Notes under the pieces: generated by a model
Seen by the model: only the letters and a program-made list of their open reading frames with translations
Databases searched by the model: none
What the model was told of the DNA's origin: nothing
Made by a program: the position numbers and the translations under genes
Assembly (NCBI RefSeq): GCF_900635445.1
Contig: NZ_LR134117.1
Coordinates: 3,596,001-3,660,000, forward strand
DNA: 64,000 nucleotides
Direction: 5' to 3'
Origin: Serratia odorifera
Lineage (GTDB): Bacteria; Pseudomonadota; Gammaproteobacteria; Enterobacterales; Enterobacteriaceae
Shown: piece by piece, positions 7,741-18,127 of the stretch
How the letters are laid out: every line of letters starts with the position of its first letter
Position numbering within the stretch: position 1 is the first letter of the stretch

Positions 7741-10700
7741 ATGAGCAAGTTTTTAGACCGGTTCCGCTATTTCAAGCAGTTGGCCGAGCCGTTTTCCGGC
7801 GAGCATGGTCAGACGCTGAACGCCAACCGCGACTGGGAAGACGGCTATCGCAGCCGCTGGCAACACGATAAAGTGGTGCGTTCCACCCACGGGGTAAACT
7901 GTACCGGCTCGTGCAGCTGGAAAATTTACGTGAAGAATGGCCTGGTCACCTGGGAAACCCAGCAGACCGATTATCCGCGTACCCGTCCCGATCTGCCCAA
8001 CCACGAACCGCGTGGCTGCCCGCGTGGCGCCAGTTATTCGTGGTATCTGTACAGTGCCAACCGCCTGAAATATCCGCTGATGCGCAAACGCCTGATGAAA
8101 CTGTGGCGCGAGGCCAAAGCGCAGCACAGCGATCCGGTCGATGCCTGGGGCTCGATCGTTGCCGACCCGGAAAAAGCCAAAAGCTACAAAGTGGCGCGCG
8201 GTCGCGGTGGTTTTGTGCGCTCCAGCTGGCAAGAGGTTAACGAACTGATCGCCGCGTCTAACGTGTACACCGCCAAAACCTTTGGCCCGGACCGGATTAT
8301 CGGTTTTTTCGCCGATTCCAGCAATGTCGATGGTGTCATATGCCGCCGGGGCGCGTTATCTGTCGCTGATTGGCGGTACCTGTCTGAGTTTCTACGATTG
8401 GTACTGCGATTTGCCACCGGCCTCGCCGATGACCTGGGGTGAACAGACCGACGTCCCGGAATCCGCTGACTGGTACAATTCGTCATACATCATTGCCTGG
8501 GGTTCCAACGTGCCACAGACGCGTACCCCGGATGCGCACTTCTTTACCGAAGTGCGTTACAAAGGCACCAAAACCGTGGCGGTCACGCCAGATTATGCGG
8601 AGGTTGCCAAGCTGTGCGACCACTGGCTGAATCCGAAGCAGGGCACGGACAGCGCCATGGCACTGGCGATGGGCCACGTGATGCTCAAGGAGTTCCACCT
8701 CGATCGTCAGGTCGGTTATTTCCGCGATTACCTGCGCCGTTATACCGATATGCCGATGCTGGTGCTGCTGGAGCCGCGCGAAGCCGGCCACTATGCCGCC
8801 GGCCGTATGCTGCGTGCCAGCGACCTGGTCGACGCCCTGGGGCAGGACAACAACCCTGAATGGAAAACCATTGCGCTCGATCGGCACACCGGCCAACTGG
8901 TAGCGCCGCAAGGCTCTATCGGTTTCCGTTGGGGGCGAGCAGGGCAAATGGAATCTTGAACAGCGCGAAGGTCAGCATCAGCAGGAGGTTGAGCTGCAAC
9001 TGAGCCTGCTGGATGCGCATGATGAGGTAGTCGAGGTCGGTTTCCCGTATTTCGGCGGCGTGGAAAGCGAACATTTCAACAGCGTGGCACTGCAACAGAT
9101 CCTGCTGCATAAGCTGCCGGTCAAGCGTCTGCAACTGGCGGACGGCAGCGAGGCGCTGGTTACCAGCGTATACGATCTGACGCTGGCCAACTACGGTCTT
9201 GAACGTGGGCTGAACGACGACAACTGTGCGGCGAACTACGACGATATCAAGGCCTATTCTCCCGCCTGGGCGGAGCAAATCACCGGCGTTTCGCGCCAGA
9301 ACATCATCCGCATTGCGCGCGAGTTTGCCGAGAACGCCGAAAAAACCCACGGTCGTTCGATGATCATCGTCGGTGCCGGTATGAACCACTGGTATCACAT
9401 GGACATGAACTACCGTGGGCTGATCAATATGCTGATCTTCTGCGGCTGTGTCGGCCAGAGCGGTGGCGGCTGGGCGCACTACGTCGGTCAGGAAAAACTG
9501 CGGCCACAGACCGGCTGGTTACCGCTGGCGTTCGGCCTGGACTGGCAGCGACCGCCGCGCCAGATGAACGGTACCTCGTTCTTCTATAACCACTCCAGTC
9601 AGTGGCGCTACGAAACCGTCGGTACCGAAGAACTGCTGTCGCCGCTGGCGGATAAATCACGCTTCGGTGGCAGTCTGATTGACCTTAACGTGCGCGCCGA
9701 GCGCATGGGGTGGCTACCGTCGGCACCGCAGCTGGACGTCAACCCGCTGCATATCGCCGCGCAGGCCAAGGCCGCCGGCCAGTCGCCGCTGGATTACACC
9801 GTTGACAGCCTTAAACAGGGGACGTTGCGCTTTGCCGCCGAACAGCCGGACAATCCGCAGAACTTCCCGCGTAACCTGTTTGTCTGGCGTTCTAACCTGC
9901 TGGGCTCTTCCGGCAAGGGCCACGAATACATGCTGAAGTACCTGCTGGGAACCGAGAATGGCATTCAGGGCCAGGATCTGGGCCAACAGGGCGGGGTGAA
10001 GCCGCAAGAGGTGGAATGGCAGGATAACGGCGGCGAAGGCAAACTGGATCTGGTGGTGACGCTCGACTTCCGCATGTCCAGCACCTGCCTGTATTCCGAT
10101 ATCGTCTTGCCAACCGCCACCTGGTATGAAAAGGACGACATGAATACTTCGGATATGCATCCGTTTATTCACCCGCTGTCGGCGGCGGTCGATCCAGCCT
10201 GGGAATCGAAAAGCGACTGGGAGATTTACAAAGGCATCGCCAAAACCTTCTCCGAGGTGTGCGTCGGCCATCTGGGACAGGAAACCGACGTGGTGACCTT
10301 GCCTATCCAGCACGATTCCGCCGCCGAATTGGCACAGCCATTTGGCGTAAAGGACTGGAAACGCGGTGAATGCGATCTGATCCCGGGGAAAACCGCGCCG
10401 CACATCATGCTGGTGGAGCGTGACTATCCGGCCACCTACCAGCGTTTTACCTCGCTTGGCCCGTTGCTGGATCGGCTCGGCAACGGCGGTAAAGGCATCG
10501 GCTGGAATACCCAGACCGAAGTCGATTTCCTGAAAAAACTCAATTACGTCAAGACCGACGGCCCGGCTATCGGTCGGCCGAAGATCGAAAGCGCCATTGA
10601 CGCCGCCGAGGTGATCCTGTCGCTGGCACCGGAAACCAACGGTCAGGTTGCGGTCAAGGCCTGGCAGGCGCTGAGCAAGGTTACCGGCCGTGACCATAGC

Positions 10701-11504
10701 CACCTGGCGCTGAACAAGGAAGACGAAAAGATTCGCTTTCGCGATATTCAGGCCCAGCCGCGCAAGATTATTTCCAGCCCGACCTGGTCTGGGCTGGAAG
10801 ATGAACACGTGTCGTACAACGCCTGCTACACCAACGTACACGAGCTGATCCCCTGGCGCACGCTGAGCGGTCGCCAGCAGATTTATCAGGATCACGAATG
10901 GATGCGCGCCTTCGGCGAGAGCCTGTTGGTTTACCGCCCGCCGATCGACACCCGGGCTGCGCAGCCGCTGCTGAACCGCAAGCCGAACGGCAATAAAGAG
11001 AAGGCGCTCAACTTCCTGACGCCGCACCAGAAGTGGGGTATTCACTCCACCTATAGCGACAACCTGTTGATGCTGACGCTGTCGCGCGGTGGGCCGATTG
11101 TCTGGCTGAGCGAGGATGACGCCAAAGATCTGGGCATTGCCGACAACGACTGGATCGAAGCGTTCAACGCCAACGGCGCGCTGACCGCGCGTGCGGTGGT
11201 CAGTCAACGTATTCCGGCCGGCATGACCATGATGTATCACGCGCAGGAACGCATCGTGAATATTCCGGGCTCGGAAATCACCAGTCAGCGCGGCGGCATT
11301 CACAATTCGGTGACCCGCGTTTGCCCGAAACCGACCCATATGATCGGTGGCTACGCGCAGCTGAGCTACGGCTTCAACTATTACGGCACCGTCGGCTCCA
11401 ACCGCGATGAGTTTGTGGTAGTGCGTAAAATGAACCGCATCGATTGGCTGGACGGGGAAGGTAACGACGATATGCAGGGCAGCCAGCAGGAGAAAAACCA
11501 ATGA
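7741..11504 (+). CDS. narG: Respiratory nitrate reductase alpha subunit (two apparent frameshifts)
   Basis: This is the molybdenum (bis-MGD) catalytic subunit that reduces nitrate on the cytoplasmic face, using quinol electrons passed through NarI and NarH. The match to E. coli NarG runs the whole length: an N-terminal HGVNCTGSCSW Fe-S region, the ESADWYNSSYI region, a WAHYVGQEKLRPQTGW segment and the C-terminal GTVGSNRDEFVVVRK. The frame breaks twice. One T too many in the T6 run 8304-8309 interrupts GFSPIPAMSM, and one G too many in the G5 run 8931-8935 interrupts FRWGEQGKWN. Removing one base at each restores a continuous protein of about 1250 residues. Both look like sequence errors. It overlaps narH by four bases. 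Confidence 0.93.
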
Positions 11505-13042
11505 AAATACGTTCGCAAGTCGGCATGGTGCTGAACCTCGACAAATGCATCGGCTGCCACACCTGTTCGGTGACTTGTAAAAATGTCTGGACCAGCCGGG
11601 AAGGCGTGGAGTATGCCTGGTTCAACAACGTCGAAAGCAAGCCGGGCGTCGGTTATCCGCATGCCTGGGAAGATCAGGAAAAATGGCGTGGCGGCTGGAT
11701 CCGAAAAATCAACGGCAAACTGGAGCCGCGCATGGGCGGCCGGGTGGGACTGTTGTCGAAGATCTTCGCCAACCCGGACGTACCGGCGCTGGACGACTAC
11801 TATGAGCCGTTTGACTACGACTATCAGAATCTGCATAGCGCGCCGCAGGGCAAGCATCAGCCGATCGCCCGCCCGCGTTCGCTGATTACCGGTCAGCGGA
11901 TGAAAAAGATCGAAAACGGCCCGAACTGGGAAGAGATCCTCGGCGGTGAGTTCGACAAACGTTCGAAGGATAAAAACTTCGACAATATGCAAAAGGCGAT
12001 GTACGGCCAGTTCGAAAACACCTTCATGATGTATTTACCGCGTCTGTGCGAACACTGCCTCAATCCGGCGTGCGTGGCGACCTGTCCAAGCGGCGCTATC
12101 TATAAGCGCGGCGAGGACGGCATTGTGCTGATCGATCAGGACAAATGCCGGGGGTGGCGCATGTGTCTGACCGGCTGTCCGTACAAGAAAATCTATTTCA
12201 ACTGGAAGAGCGGCAAGTCTGAAAAATGCATTTTCTGCTATCCGCGCATTGAAGCGGGGCAGCCGACCGTCTGTTCTGAAACCTGCGTTGGCCGCATTCG
12301 CTATCTCGGCGTGCTGCTGTATGACGCCGACCGCATTGAACAGGCGGCGGCAGCGGAAAACGAGCAGGATCTGTACCAGCGACAGTTGGATATCTTCCTC
12401 GATCCAAACGATCCGGCGGTGATTGCCCAGGCGTTGGCGGACGGTATACCGCAAAGCGTCATCGACGCGGCGCAGCAATCGCCGGTCTACAAGATGGCAA
12501 TGGACTGGAAGCTGGCGCTGCCGCTGCACCCGGAATACCGTACCTTGCCAATGGTGTGGTATGTGCCGCCATTGTCGCCGATTCAGTCGGCGGCGGATGC
12601 CGGCGAGCTGGCGCACAGCGGCGTGCTGCCAGAGGTCGAAAGTCTGCGTATTCCGGTGCAGTATCTGGCCAATCTGCTGACCGCCGGCGACACCGCGCCG
12701 GTGCTGCTGGCGCTCAAGCGCATGCTGGCCATGCGCCACTACAAACGTGCTGAAACCGTCGACGGCGTGGTGGATACCCGTGCACTGGAACAGGTCGGTC
12801 TGAGCGAAGCGCAGGCGCAGGAAATGTACCGCTATCTGGCGATTGCCAACTACGAAGACCGCTTCGTGGTGCCCTCCAGTCACCGTGAGTTGGCACGTGA
12901 AGCCTTCCCGGAAAGCAAGGGCTGCGGTTTCAGTTTCGGTGACGGCTGCCACGGCAGCGACGGCAAGTTCAACCTGTTCAACAGCCGTCGTATTGACGCT
13001 ATCGATATCAGCCAGAAAACGATCCGCAGGGAGGAGGTGTGA
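11501..13042 (+). CDS. narH: Respiratory nitrate reductase beta subunit
   Basis: The 513-residue iron-sulphur electron-transfer subunit is intact. The ferredoxin-like cysteine groups are all visible: CIGCHTCSVTC near residue 16, CEHCLNPACVATCPSG, CRGWRMCLTGCP (tryptophan in place of one cysteine, as normal for the 3Fe-4S site) and CIFCYPR. It passes electrons from the NarI haems to NarG. It starts inside the end of narG (ATGA overlap) and shares one base with the narJ start, so the operon is translationally coupled. Confidence 0.97.
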   Translation: MKIRSQVGMVLNLDKCIGCHTCSVTCKNVWTSREGVEYAWFNNVESKPGVGYPHAWEDQEKWRGGWIRKINGKLEPRMGGRVGLLSKIFANPDVPALDDYYEPFDYDYQNLHSAPQGKHQPIARPRSLITGQRMKKIENGPNWEEILGGEFDKRSKDKNFDNMQKAMYGQFENTFMMYLPRLCEHCLNPACVATCPSGAIYKRGEDGIVLIDQDKCRGWRMCLTGCPYKKIYFNWKSGKSEKCIFCYPRIEAGQPTVCSETCVGRIRYLGVLLYDADRIEQAAAAENEQDLYQRQLDIFLDPNDPAVIAQALADGIPQSVIDAAQQSPVYKMAMDWKLALPLHPEYRTLPMVWYVPPLSPIQSAADAGELAHSGVLPEVESLRIPVQYLANLLTAGDTAPVLLALKRMLAMRHYKRAETVDGVVDTRALEQVGLSEAQAQEMYRYLAIANYEDRFVVPSSHRELAREAFPESKGCGFSFGDGCHGSDGKFNLFNSRRIDAIDISQKTIRREEV

Positions 13043-13761
13043 TGATTGCTCTACGCATAATTGCGCGCCTGCTGGATTATCCGGACCGTCAACTCTGGGA
13101 TCATCATCCGGAACTGCTGGCGGCGCTGGAGTCGGCCAACGAACTGGATTTGCACCATAGCGCCCAGCTGATTGGCTTTATCCACGCTTTCTGTTCGCGG
13201 CCATTGCTTGATGTGCAGGCGGAATATTGTGAGTTGTTCGATCGCGGTCGCGCCACCTCGCTGCTGCTGTTTGAGCACGTGCACGGCGAGTCGCGCGATC
13301 GTGGCCAGGCGATGGTTGACCTGATGGCGCAATACCGCGCCGAGGGGCTGGAAATCGACAGCCGCGAACTGCCGGATTTCCTGCCGCTGTACCTTGAATA
13401 CCTGTCCGGCCGGGATAACAGTCCGGCGCGCGATGGCCTGTTGGATATTGCGCCGATTCTGGCACTGCTTGGTGCCCGTTTGCACCAGCGGCAAAGCCCT
13501 TATGGCGTGTTGTTCGATGTGCTGCTGGCACTGTCCGGCAGCGACGTGCAAACCCAGGCGCTGACAACGCAGGTGGCGCAAGAAGCGCGCGACGACACGC
13601 CGCAGGCGTTGGATGCGGTATGGGAAGAGGAGCAAATCCGCTTCCTTGGCGAACAGCCAGGCTGTGGCTCCGAACAGCAGAGCGCGCACCAGCGGCGTTT
13701 CGCCGGTGCGGTAGCGCCGCAATATCTCGATCTGGCGGCAACGGCAAGCAAAGGAAGATAA
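13042..13761 (+). CDS. narJ: Nitrate reductase assembly chaperone
   Basis: The 239-residue NarJ/NarW-type chaperone (TorD/DmsD superfamily) loads the molybdenum cofactor into NarG and times membrane attachment. The highly conserved core (ELFDRGRATSLLLFEHVHGESRDRG, split here as ELFDRGRATS and LFEHVHGESRDRG) and the RELPDFLPLYLEYL segment are present. ATG 13042 is preferred, overlapping the narH stop in TGATG and preceded by GGGAGGAGG; GTG 13039 is a possible alternative. Confidence 0.95.
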   Translation: MIALRIIARLLDYPDRQLWDHHPELLAALESANELDLHHSAQLIGFIHAFCSRPLLDVQAEYCELFDRGRATSLLLFEHVHGESRDRGQAMVDLMAQYRAEGLEIDSRELPDFLPLYLEYLSGRDNSPARDGLLDIAPILALLGARLHQRQSPYGVLFDVLLALSGSDVQTQALTTQVAQEARDDTPQALDAVWEEEQIRFLGEQPGCGSEQQSAHQRRFAGAVAPQYLDLAATASKGR

Positions 13762-13763
13762 CC

Positions 13764-14441
13764 ATGCAATATTTGAATCAGTTTTTCTTTGATATTTACC
13801 CGTATCTGGCAGGGGCGGTTTTCCTGATCGGCAGCTGGTTGCGTTACGATTATGGTCAATACAGCTGGCGTGCCGGCTCCAGCCAGATGCTGGACAAGAA
13901 GGGGATGCGGCTGGCGTCCAACCTGTTTCACATTGGCATTATCGGCATCTTTGCCGGACACCTGTTAGGCATGCTGACGCCGCACTGGATGTACGCGTCT
14001 TTCTTGCCAATTGATGTGAAACAGAAACTGGCGATGATCGCCGGCGGAGCCTGCGGCGTGATGACGCTGATCGGTGGCGGACTGTTGCTGAAACGTCGGC
14101 TGACCAATCCGCGGGTGCGTGCCACCAGCAGTACCGGCGATATTCTGATCCTGACGCTGCTGGTGATACAAGTCTGTCTGGGTTTGCTGACGATTCCGTT
14201 CTCGGCTCAGCATATGGACGGCAGCGAGATGATGAAGCTGGTGGCTTGGGCGCAGGCGGTGGTGACCTTCCACGCAGGGGCATCGCAGCACCTGGTCGGG
14301 GTGGCGCCGATCTTCAAACTGCACATGGTGTTAGGCATGACGCTGTTTGTGCTGTTTCCGTTTTGCCGCCTGGTGCATATCTGGAGCGCGCCGGTGGAGT
14401 ACCTGACGCGCCGCTATCAACTGGTGCGCAATCGCCGTTAG
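13764..14441 (+). CDS. narI: Respiratory nitrate reductase gamma subunit (cytochrome b)
   Basis: The 225-residue inner-membrane dihaem cytochrome b oxidises quinol and anchors NarGH. It has about five transmembrane helices and conserved haem-ligand histidines in helices (NLFHIGIIGIFAGHLLG near residues 53-69 and FKLHMVLGMT...CRLVH near the C-terminus). The length is normal for the family. It starts two bases after the narJ stop behind AGGAAG, and is followed by a strong terminator that ends the operon. Confidence 0.96.
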   Translation: MQYLNQFFFDIYPYLAGAVFLIGSWLRYDYGQYSWRAGSSQMLDKKGMRLASNLFHIGIIGIFAGHLLGMLTPHWMYASFLPIDVKQKLAMIAGGACGVMTLIGGGLLLKRRLTNPRVRATSSTGDILILTLLVIQVCLGLLTIPFSAQHMDGSEMMKLVAWAQAVVTFHAGASQHLVGVAPIFKLHMVLGMTLFVLFPFCRLVHIWSAPVEYLTRRYQLVRNRR

Positions 14442-14467
14442 TCCTTCGTATGTTATGCTGAAATATA

Positions 14468-14497
14468 AGCCGTATGATATGCTCATACGGCTTTTTT
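14468..14497 (+). terminator. Rho-independent terminator of narGHJI
   Basis: A perfect 10-bp stem (AGCCGTATGA / TCATACGGCT) with a 5-base loop is followed by TTTTTT. It lies 26 bases after narI. Confidence 0.9.
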
Positions 14498-14652
14498 ACT
14501 TTTAGTGTCGAAGTATTCCAGATATTATTGTGATTATTGCTTGAATTACTCCATTACGCTGCATTTAACGCTTTGCCTTATGTGATCCTGATATTTGGCA
14601 AGGTGGTATTCTGTTGGCTGAAAATCATTCTAATTAACATAAAAGAGACGCT

Positions 14653-15171
14653 ATGTTCAGTAAATCATTTCTGGCGTTGTTAGCCATTTCGCTCACGGGG
14701 TGTTCCGCAAAATACAGCGAAAATGTGCTTGATAAGGCCGAGGTCCGTTTAGTAAAAGATACAGTTATTATCATTGCTGAGCCGACCCCTGGATTTTATG
14801 GCAGTATTCAATACCCTGATTCTGGAAGAATGACTGCCGATGCCGTTAAGACTGCGTTCTCCCATTATTCGGATAAGGTTTCAGTTACGGCAAATTGCAG
14901 CAGTTTATCGTGCCTGACTCAGTCGAAAGCATCTTTGAATGGTTACTATGTTGTACCGGAGATCCTTCACTGGGAAGATCGGGCGACAGAATGGTCCGGT
15001 ATACCGGATAAATTGGATATAAAGCTCACCCTGTATGACGGATTGAGCCAAAAGAGAATTGCATCCACCATTCTTTCGGGAAAAAGTAAATGGATGACCT
15101 TTGGCGGCGATCATCCTCAAGATCTACTTGCAGAACCTATCAATAACTATGTTAATTCGTTATATAAATAG
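14653..15171 (+). CDS. DUF4823-type lipoprotein
   Basis: The 172-residue protein has a short signal sequence ending in the lipobox L-T-G-C, with the acylated Cys at residue 17. The mature part fits the DUF4823 lipoprotein family (KDTVIIIAEP near the start, GYYVVPEILHWEDRATEW in the middle). Its function is unknown. It has its own ribosome-binding site (AAAGAGACG) and is more AT-rich than its neighbours. That, and its position between two respiratory operons, suggests a gene of separate origin. Confidence 0.75.
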   Translation: MFSKSFLALLAISLTGCSAKYSENVLDKAEVRLVKDTVIIIAEPTPGFYGSIQYPDSGRMTADAVKTAFSHYSDKVSVTANCSSLSCLTQSKASLNGYYVVPEILHWEDRATEWSGIPDKLDIKLTLYDGLSQKRIASTILSGKSKWMTFGGDHPQDLLAEPINNYVNSLYK

Positions 15172-15367
15172 CTAATTATTATCAGACTAGGCGTGTGGCC
15201 TTGAAAGATACTTTGCCCTATTTTTCCGGTTGTGCGCCGGCTTGAAATGTTATTGTGATAGTCGATATCGCCATTGTTACTTGATCAACTACGCAAGTTC
15301 TTAATGTCAGAATTTTATCGCAGAGCAGTCAACGAGATAATACGATGTTGATTGCCTCGTAGAGGAT

Positions 15368-15391
15368 ACAGGGGCCGTAACAGGCCCCTGT
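15368..15391 (-). terminator. Hairpin downstream of the cio cluster
   Basis: ACAGGGGCC and GGCCCCTGT form a perfect 9-bp stem with a 6-base loop, 12 bases beyond the DUF2474 stop on the minus strand. No T-run follows, so the terminator call is tentative. Confidence 0.45.
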
Positions 15392-15403
15392 ATTGCGGCT
15401 GGA

Positions 15404-15547
15404 TCAGTGCGATTTCATGCCCGCAGCGCCCATCAGCAGGCGGAACAGCGAGGCGACAACGAACAGACCCAAGACGCTGGCGCTCCAGATAATTACCAGC
15501 CAGCCGAGTCGTTTCCACCACGGGGTGGCGTTGTTATTATCCTTCAT
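15404..15547 (-). CDS. DUF2474 small oxidase-associated membrane protein
   Basis: This 47-residue protein has a polar N-terminus with WWKRLGW, one hydrophobic helix (LVIIWSASVLGLFVVASLF) and a short polar tail. DUF2474 proteins are found directly after cyanide-insensitive oxidase genes and are the likely counterpart of CydX in cytochrome bd. It starts 14 bases after cioB behind GGAGGCCACC on the minus strand, so it is co-transcribed. A stabilising subunit role is inferred from position and size. Confidence 0.8.
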   Translation of the reverse strand: MKDNNNATPWWKRLGWLVIIWSASVLGLFVVASLFRLLMGAAGMKSH

Positions 15548-15561
15548 GGTGGCCTCCTTCA

Positions 15562-16569
15562 TCAGTGATAGCCGTGTTCATGGCTGACCTTGCCGCGGAA
15601 CACGTAGTAGCTCCAGAAGGTGTAAACCAGAATAATCGGGATGATAAACAGCGCGCCAATCAGCATAAAGCCCAGGCTCTGCGGCGGTGAAGCCGCTTCC
15701 CACAGGCTGATTGACGGCGGGATCAGCAGCGGCCAGATGCTGATGCCCAACCCGCTCAAACCGAGGAACACCAGCAGTAGCGTCAGCATAAACGGCGAAT
15801 AGTGGGCGTTACGCTGTACGCCGCGGCGGATCCCCCAGGCGCTGAGCAATACCAGCAGCGGCACCGGCAGCAGCCAGAACAGGTTTGGCAGACTGAACCA
15901 GCGCTGGGCAATTTCCTCATGGGCGATGGGCGTCCAGATGCTGACGCCAGCCAGGATCGCCAATAGGGTCAGCAGCAGCGGGACTGCCAGCTGATACATG
16001 CGCGCCTGCAGTTCGCCGGCGGTCTTCATCACCAGCCAGGTGCAGCCGAGCAGGGCGTAAGCCACCACCAGCCCCAGACCGCAAAACAAGGCGAACGGCG
16101 TCAGCCAGTCGAGCGCACCGCCGGCGTAGCCCCGGTTTTCCACCGGGAAACCGTTAAGTATCGCGCCAACGACGATCCCCTGACAGAACGTCGCCAGCAA
16201 CGAACCGCCGATAAACGCCTTGTCCCAGATATGCCGGCGATTTTCGCTGGCCTTGAAGCGAAACTCGAACGCCACGCCGCGGAAAATCAGGCCGATCAGC
16301 ATCAGGGTCAGCGGGATTGCCAAGGCGTCGAGGATCACCGCGTAGGCCAGCGGGAAAGCGCCAAACAGTCCGGCACCGCCCAGCACCAGCCAGGTTTCGT
16401 TGCCATCCCATACCGGTGCGACGGTGTTCATCATTACATCGCGATCGCGGCTGGCCTTTACCCAGGGGAACAGGATGCCGATACCCAAATCGAAACCGTC
16501 CATCACCACGTACATCATGATGCTGAACACGATGATCAAAAACCAGATAAGCGGAAGATCGATACCCAT
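15562..16569 (-). CDS. cioB: Cyanide-insensitive quinol oxidase subunit II
   Basis: The 335-residue CydB-like membrane subunit begins MGIDLPLIWF and has MDGFDLGIG in the first helix plus an NEVWLVLGG-type motif (here NETWLVLGG). About nine helices are visible. With CioA it forms a bd-type terminal oxidase that reduces oxygen with quinol electrons and lacks the proton pumping of haem-copper oxidases. The start is three bases after cioA with GGAGCTGAAC upstream. The short Q-loop partner and the DUF2474 gene favour the Cio rather than the CydAB subtype. Confidence 0.9.
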   Translation of the reverse strand: MGIDLPLIWFLIIVFSIMMYVVMDGFDLGIGILFPWVKASRDRDVMMNTVAPVWDGNETWLVLGGAGLFGAFPLAYAVILDALAIPLTLMLIGLIFRGVAFEFRFKASENRRHIWDKAFIGGSLLATFCQGIVVGAILNGFPVENRGYAGGALDWLTPFALFCGLGLVVAYALLGCTWLVMKTAGELQARMYQLAVPLLLTLLAILAGVSIWTPIAHEEIAQRWFSLPNLFWLLPVPLLVLLSAWGIRRGVQRNAHYSPFMLTLLLVFLGLSGLGISIWPLLIPPSISLWEAASPPQSLGFMLIGALFIIPIILVYTFWSYYVFRGKVSHEHGYH

Positions 16570-16571
16570 GT

Positions 16572-17975
16572 TCAGCTCCTGTCGTCCAGATTTTCTTTTA
16601 CGGCGGACAGCGGGCGCGCCGGTCGACCGTCGGTGTCGTCGGGCTGATGCCCCTCGTGGGTTTGTGGCCCCTTGCGGATCAGCCTCATCATATAAACGTA
16701 ACCGACGCCGAACACCGAGCAATACACCACGATAAATGCCAACAGGCTGATGCTCATATGCAGTTCGCCGTGGGCGGAGACCGCATCCTTGGTCCGCAAC
16801 AATCCGTAAACCACCCAGGGTTGGCGGCCTATTTCAGTGGTGAACCAACCCGCAAGCAGGGCGATCAGACCTGATGGCCCCATCCACAAGATGAAGTGCA
16901 GGAAGGGTCTGGAATGATACAACCCGCCGCGCCAGCGTAGCCACAGGCTCCAGACGCCGGCCAGGATCATCAGCATGCCCATGCCGACCATGATGCGGAA
17001 GGTCCAGAACACGATGGTGGAGTTGGGCCGGTCTTCCGGCGGGAAGGACTTCAGCGCCGGAATTTGCTCGGTCAGGCTATGCGTCAGGATCAGGCTGCCG
17101 AGTACCGGTATTTCCAGTTTGTAACGGGTTTCTTCCCGCTGCATATCCGGCCAGCCCACCAGGATCAGCGGCGTAGCTTCTCCCGGAGGATTCTCCCAGT
17201 GCCCCTCGATCGCCGCGATTTTTGCCGGTTGGTGTTTGAGGGTGTTCAGACCGTGGGCGTCGCCGATAAACGCCTGGATCGGGGCGACAATCAGCGCCAT
17301 CCACATCGCCATTGACAGCATGGTGCGCATTGCCGGCGTATCGCGGCCACGCAACAGGTGCCAGGCGGCGGAGGCACCGACAAAGAACGCCGATGACAGG
17401 AACGCGGCGGTAGACATATGCAGCAAACGGTAAGGAAACGAAGGGTTAAATATCACTTTCAGCCAGTCAACCGGTACCACCTGACCATTAATGATTTCGT
17501 GCCCTTGTGGCGTTTGCATCCAGCTATTGGAGGCCAGGATCCAGAAGGTGGAAATCAGCGTGCCGAGCGCCACCATACAGGTAGCGAAAAAGTGCAGGCC
17601 AGGGCCGACGCGGTTCCAGCCAAACAGCATAACGCCAAGGAAGCCGGCTTCGAGGAAAAAGGCGGTCAGGACTTCATAGGTCAGCAGCGGCCCGGTGATA
17701 CTGCCGGCAAATTCGGAGAAAAAACTCCAGTTGGTGCCGAACTGATAGGCCATGACCAGTCCTGAAACAACGCCCATGCCAAAGTTGACGGCGAAGATTT
17801 TCGACCAGAAATGATACAGATCGCGATAGGCTTCGTTATGCGTCTTCAGCCATAACCCTTCCAGCACCGCCAGATAACTGGCTAATCCAATGGTGATGGC
17901 CGGGAACAGAATATGGAACGACACGGTAAAGGCGAACTGTATTCTGGCAAGCTCTAGTGCATCAAGACCCAGCAT
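16572..17975 (-). CDS. cioA: Cyanide-insensitive quinol oxidase subunit I
   Basis: The 467-residue cytochrome bd subunit I carries the haems. The N-terminus (LARIQFAFTVSFHILFPA) holds the haem ligand histidine, GRQPWVVYG marks the conserved GRQPW motif near residue 390, and the Q-loop after the central helices is short. Together these point to the CIO (CydA short-loop) group. CIO-type oxidases stay active when cyanide or other inhibitors block haem-copper enzymes. The gene heads a three-gene minus-strand operon with cioB and DUF2474 and is divergent from the GntR/MocR gene. Confidence 0.92.
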   Translation of the reverse strand: MLGLDALELARIQFAFTVSFHILFPAITIGLASYLAVLEGLWLKTHNEAYRDLYHFWSKIFAVNFGMGVVSGLVMAYQFGTNWSFFSEFAGSITGPLLTYEVLTAFFLEAGFLGVMLFGWNRVGPGLHFFATCMVALGTLISTFWILASNSWMQTPQGHEIINGQVVPVDWLKVIFNPSFPYRLLHMSTAAFLSSAFFVGASAAWHLLRGRDTPAMRTMLSMAMWMALIVAPIQAFIGDAHGLNTLKHQPAKIAAIEGHWENPPGEATPLILVGWPDMQREETRYKLEIPVLGSLILTHSLTEQIPALKSFPPEDRPNSTIVFWTFRIMVGMGMLMILAGVWSLWLRWRGGLYHSRPFLHFILWMGPSGLIALLAGWFTTEIGRQPWVVYGLLRTKDAVSAHGELHMSISLLAFIVVYCSVFGVGYVYMMRLIRKGPQTHEGHQPDDTDGRPARPLSAVKENLDDRS

Positions 17976-18064
17976 GGCGCCCCCTTGGTTTGGACATAAT
18001 TTGACCTCTTCAGTATAGCGTTAATTCTAATGGGGAAAGCTTGGCGCCAAGTTAAGCATGGAGT

Positions 18065-18112
18065 ACAGTAACTATAATAGTGACAGTTATTTCACTTTTC
18101 CCTATAACAGTT
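18065..18112 (+). promoter_or_regulatory. Candidate operator between cioA and the MocR-type regulator
   Basis: The 152-base divergent spacer holds a palindrome ACTAT-A-ATAGT (18071-18081) and three direct ACAGT copies at 18065, 18083 and 18107. MocR-type proteins often bind direct repeats next to their own gene. Autoregulation, or control of cio, is a guess based on position only. Confidence 0.3.
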
Positions 18113-18127
18113 GGTGAGTGGCGCGAT

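Noticed and set aside
9714..11501. Long minus-strand open frame (595 codons) opposite narG
   Set aside because: It mirrors the codon structure of the GC-rich narG gene, has no ribosome-binding site and encodes a His/Arg/Gln-rich sequence unlike any protein.
7741..11504. narG as a pseudogene or three split genes
   Set aside because: Single-base homopolymer changes explain both breaks, all conserved motifs remain, and narHJI are intact. A sequence error is simpler.
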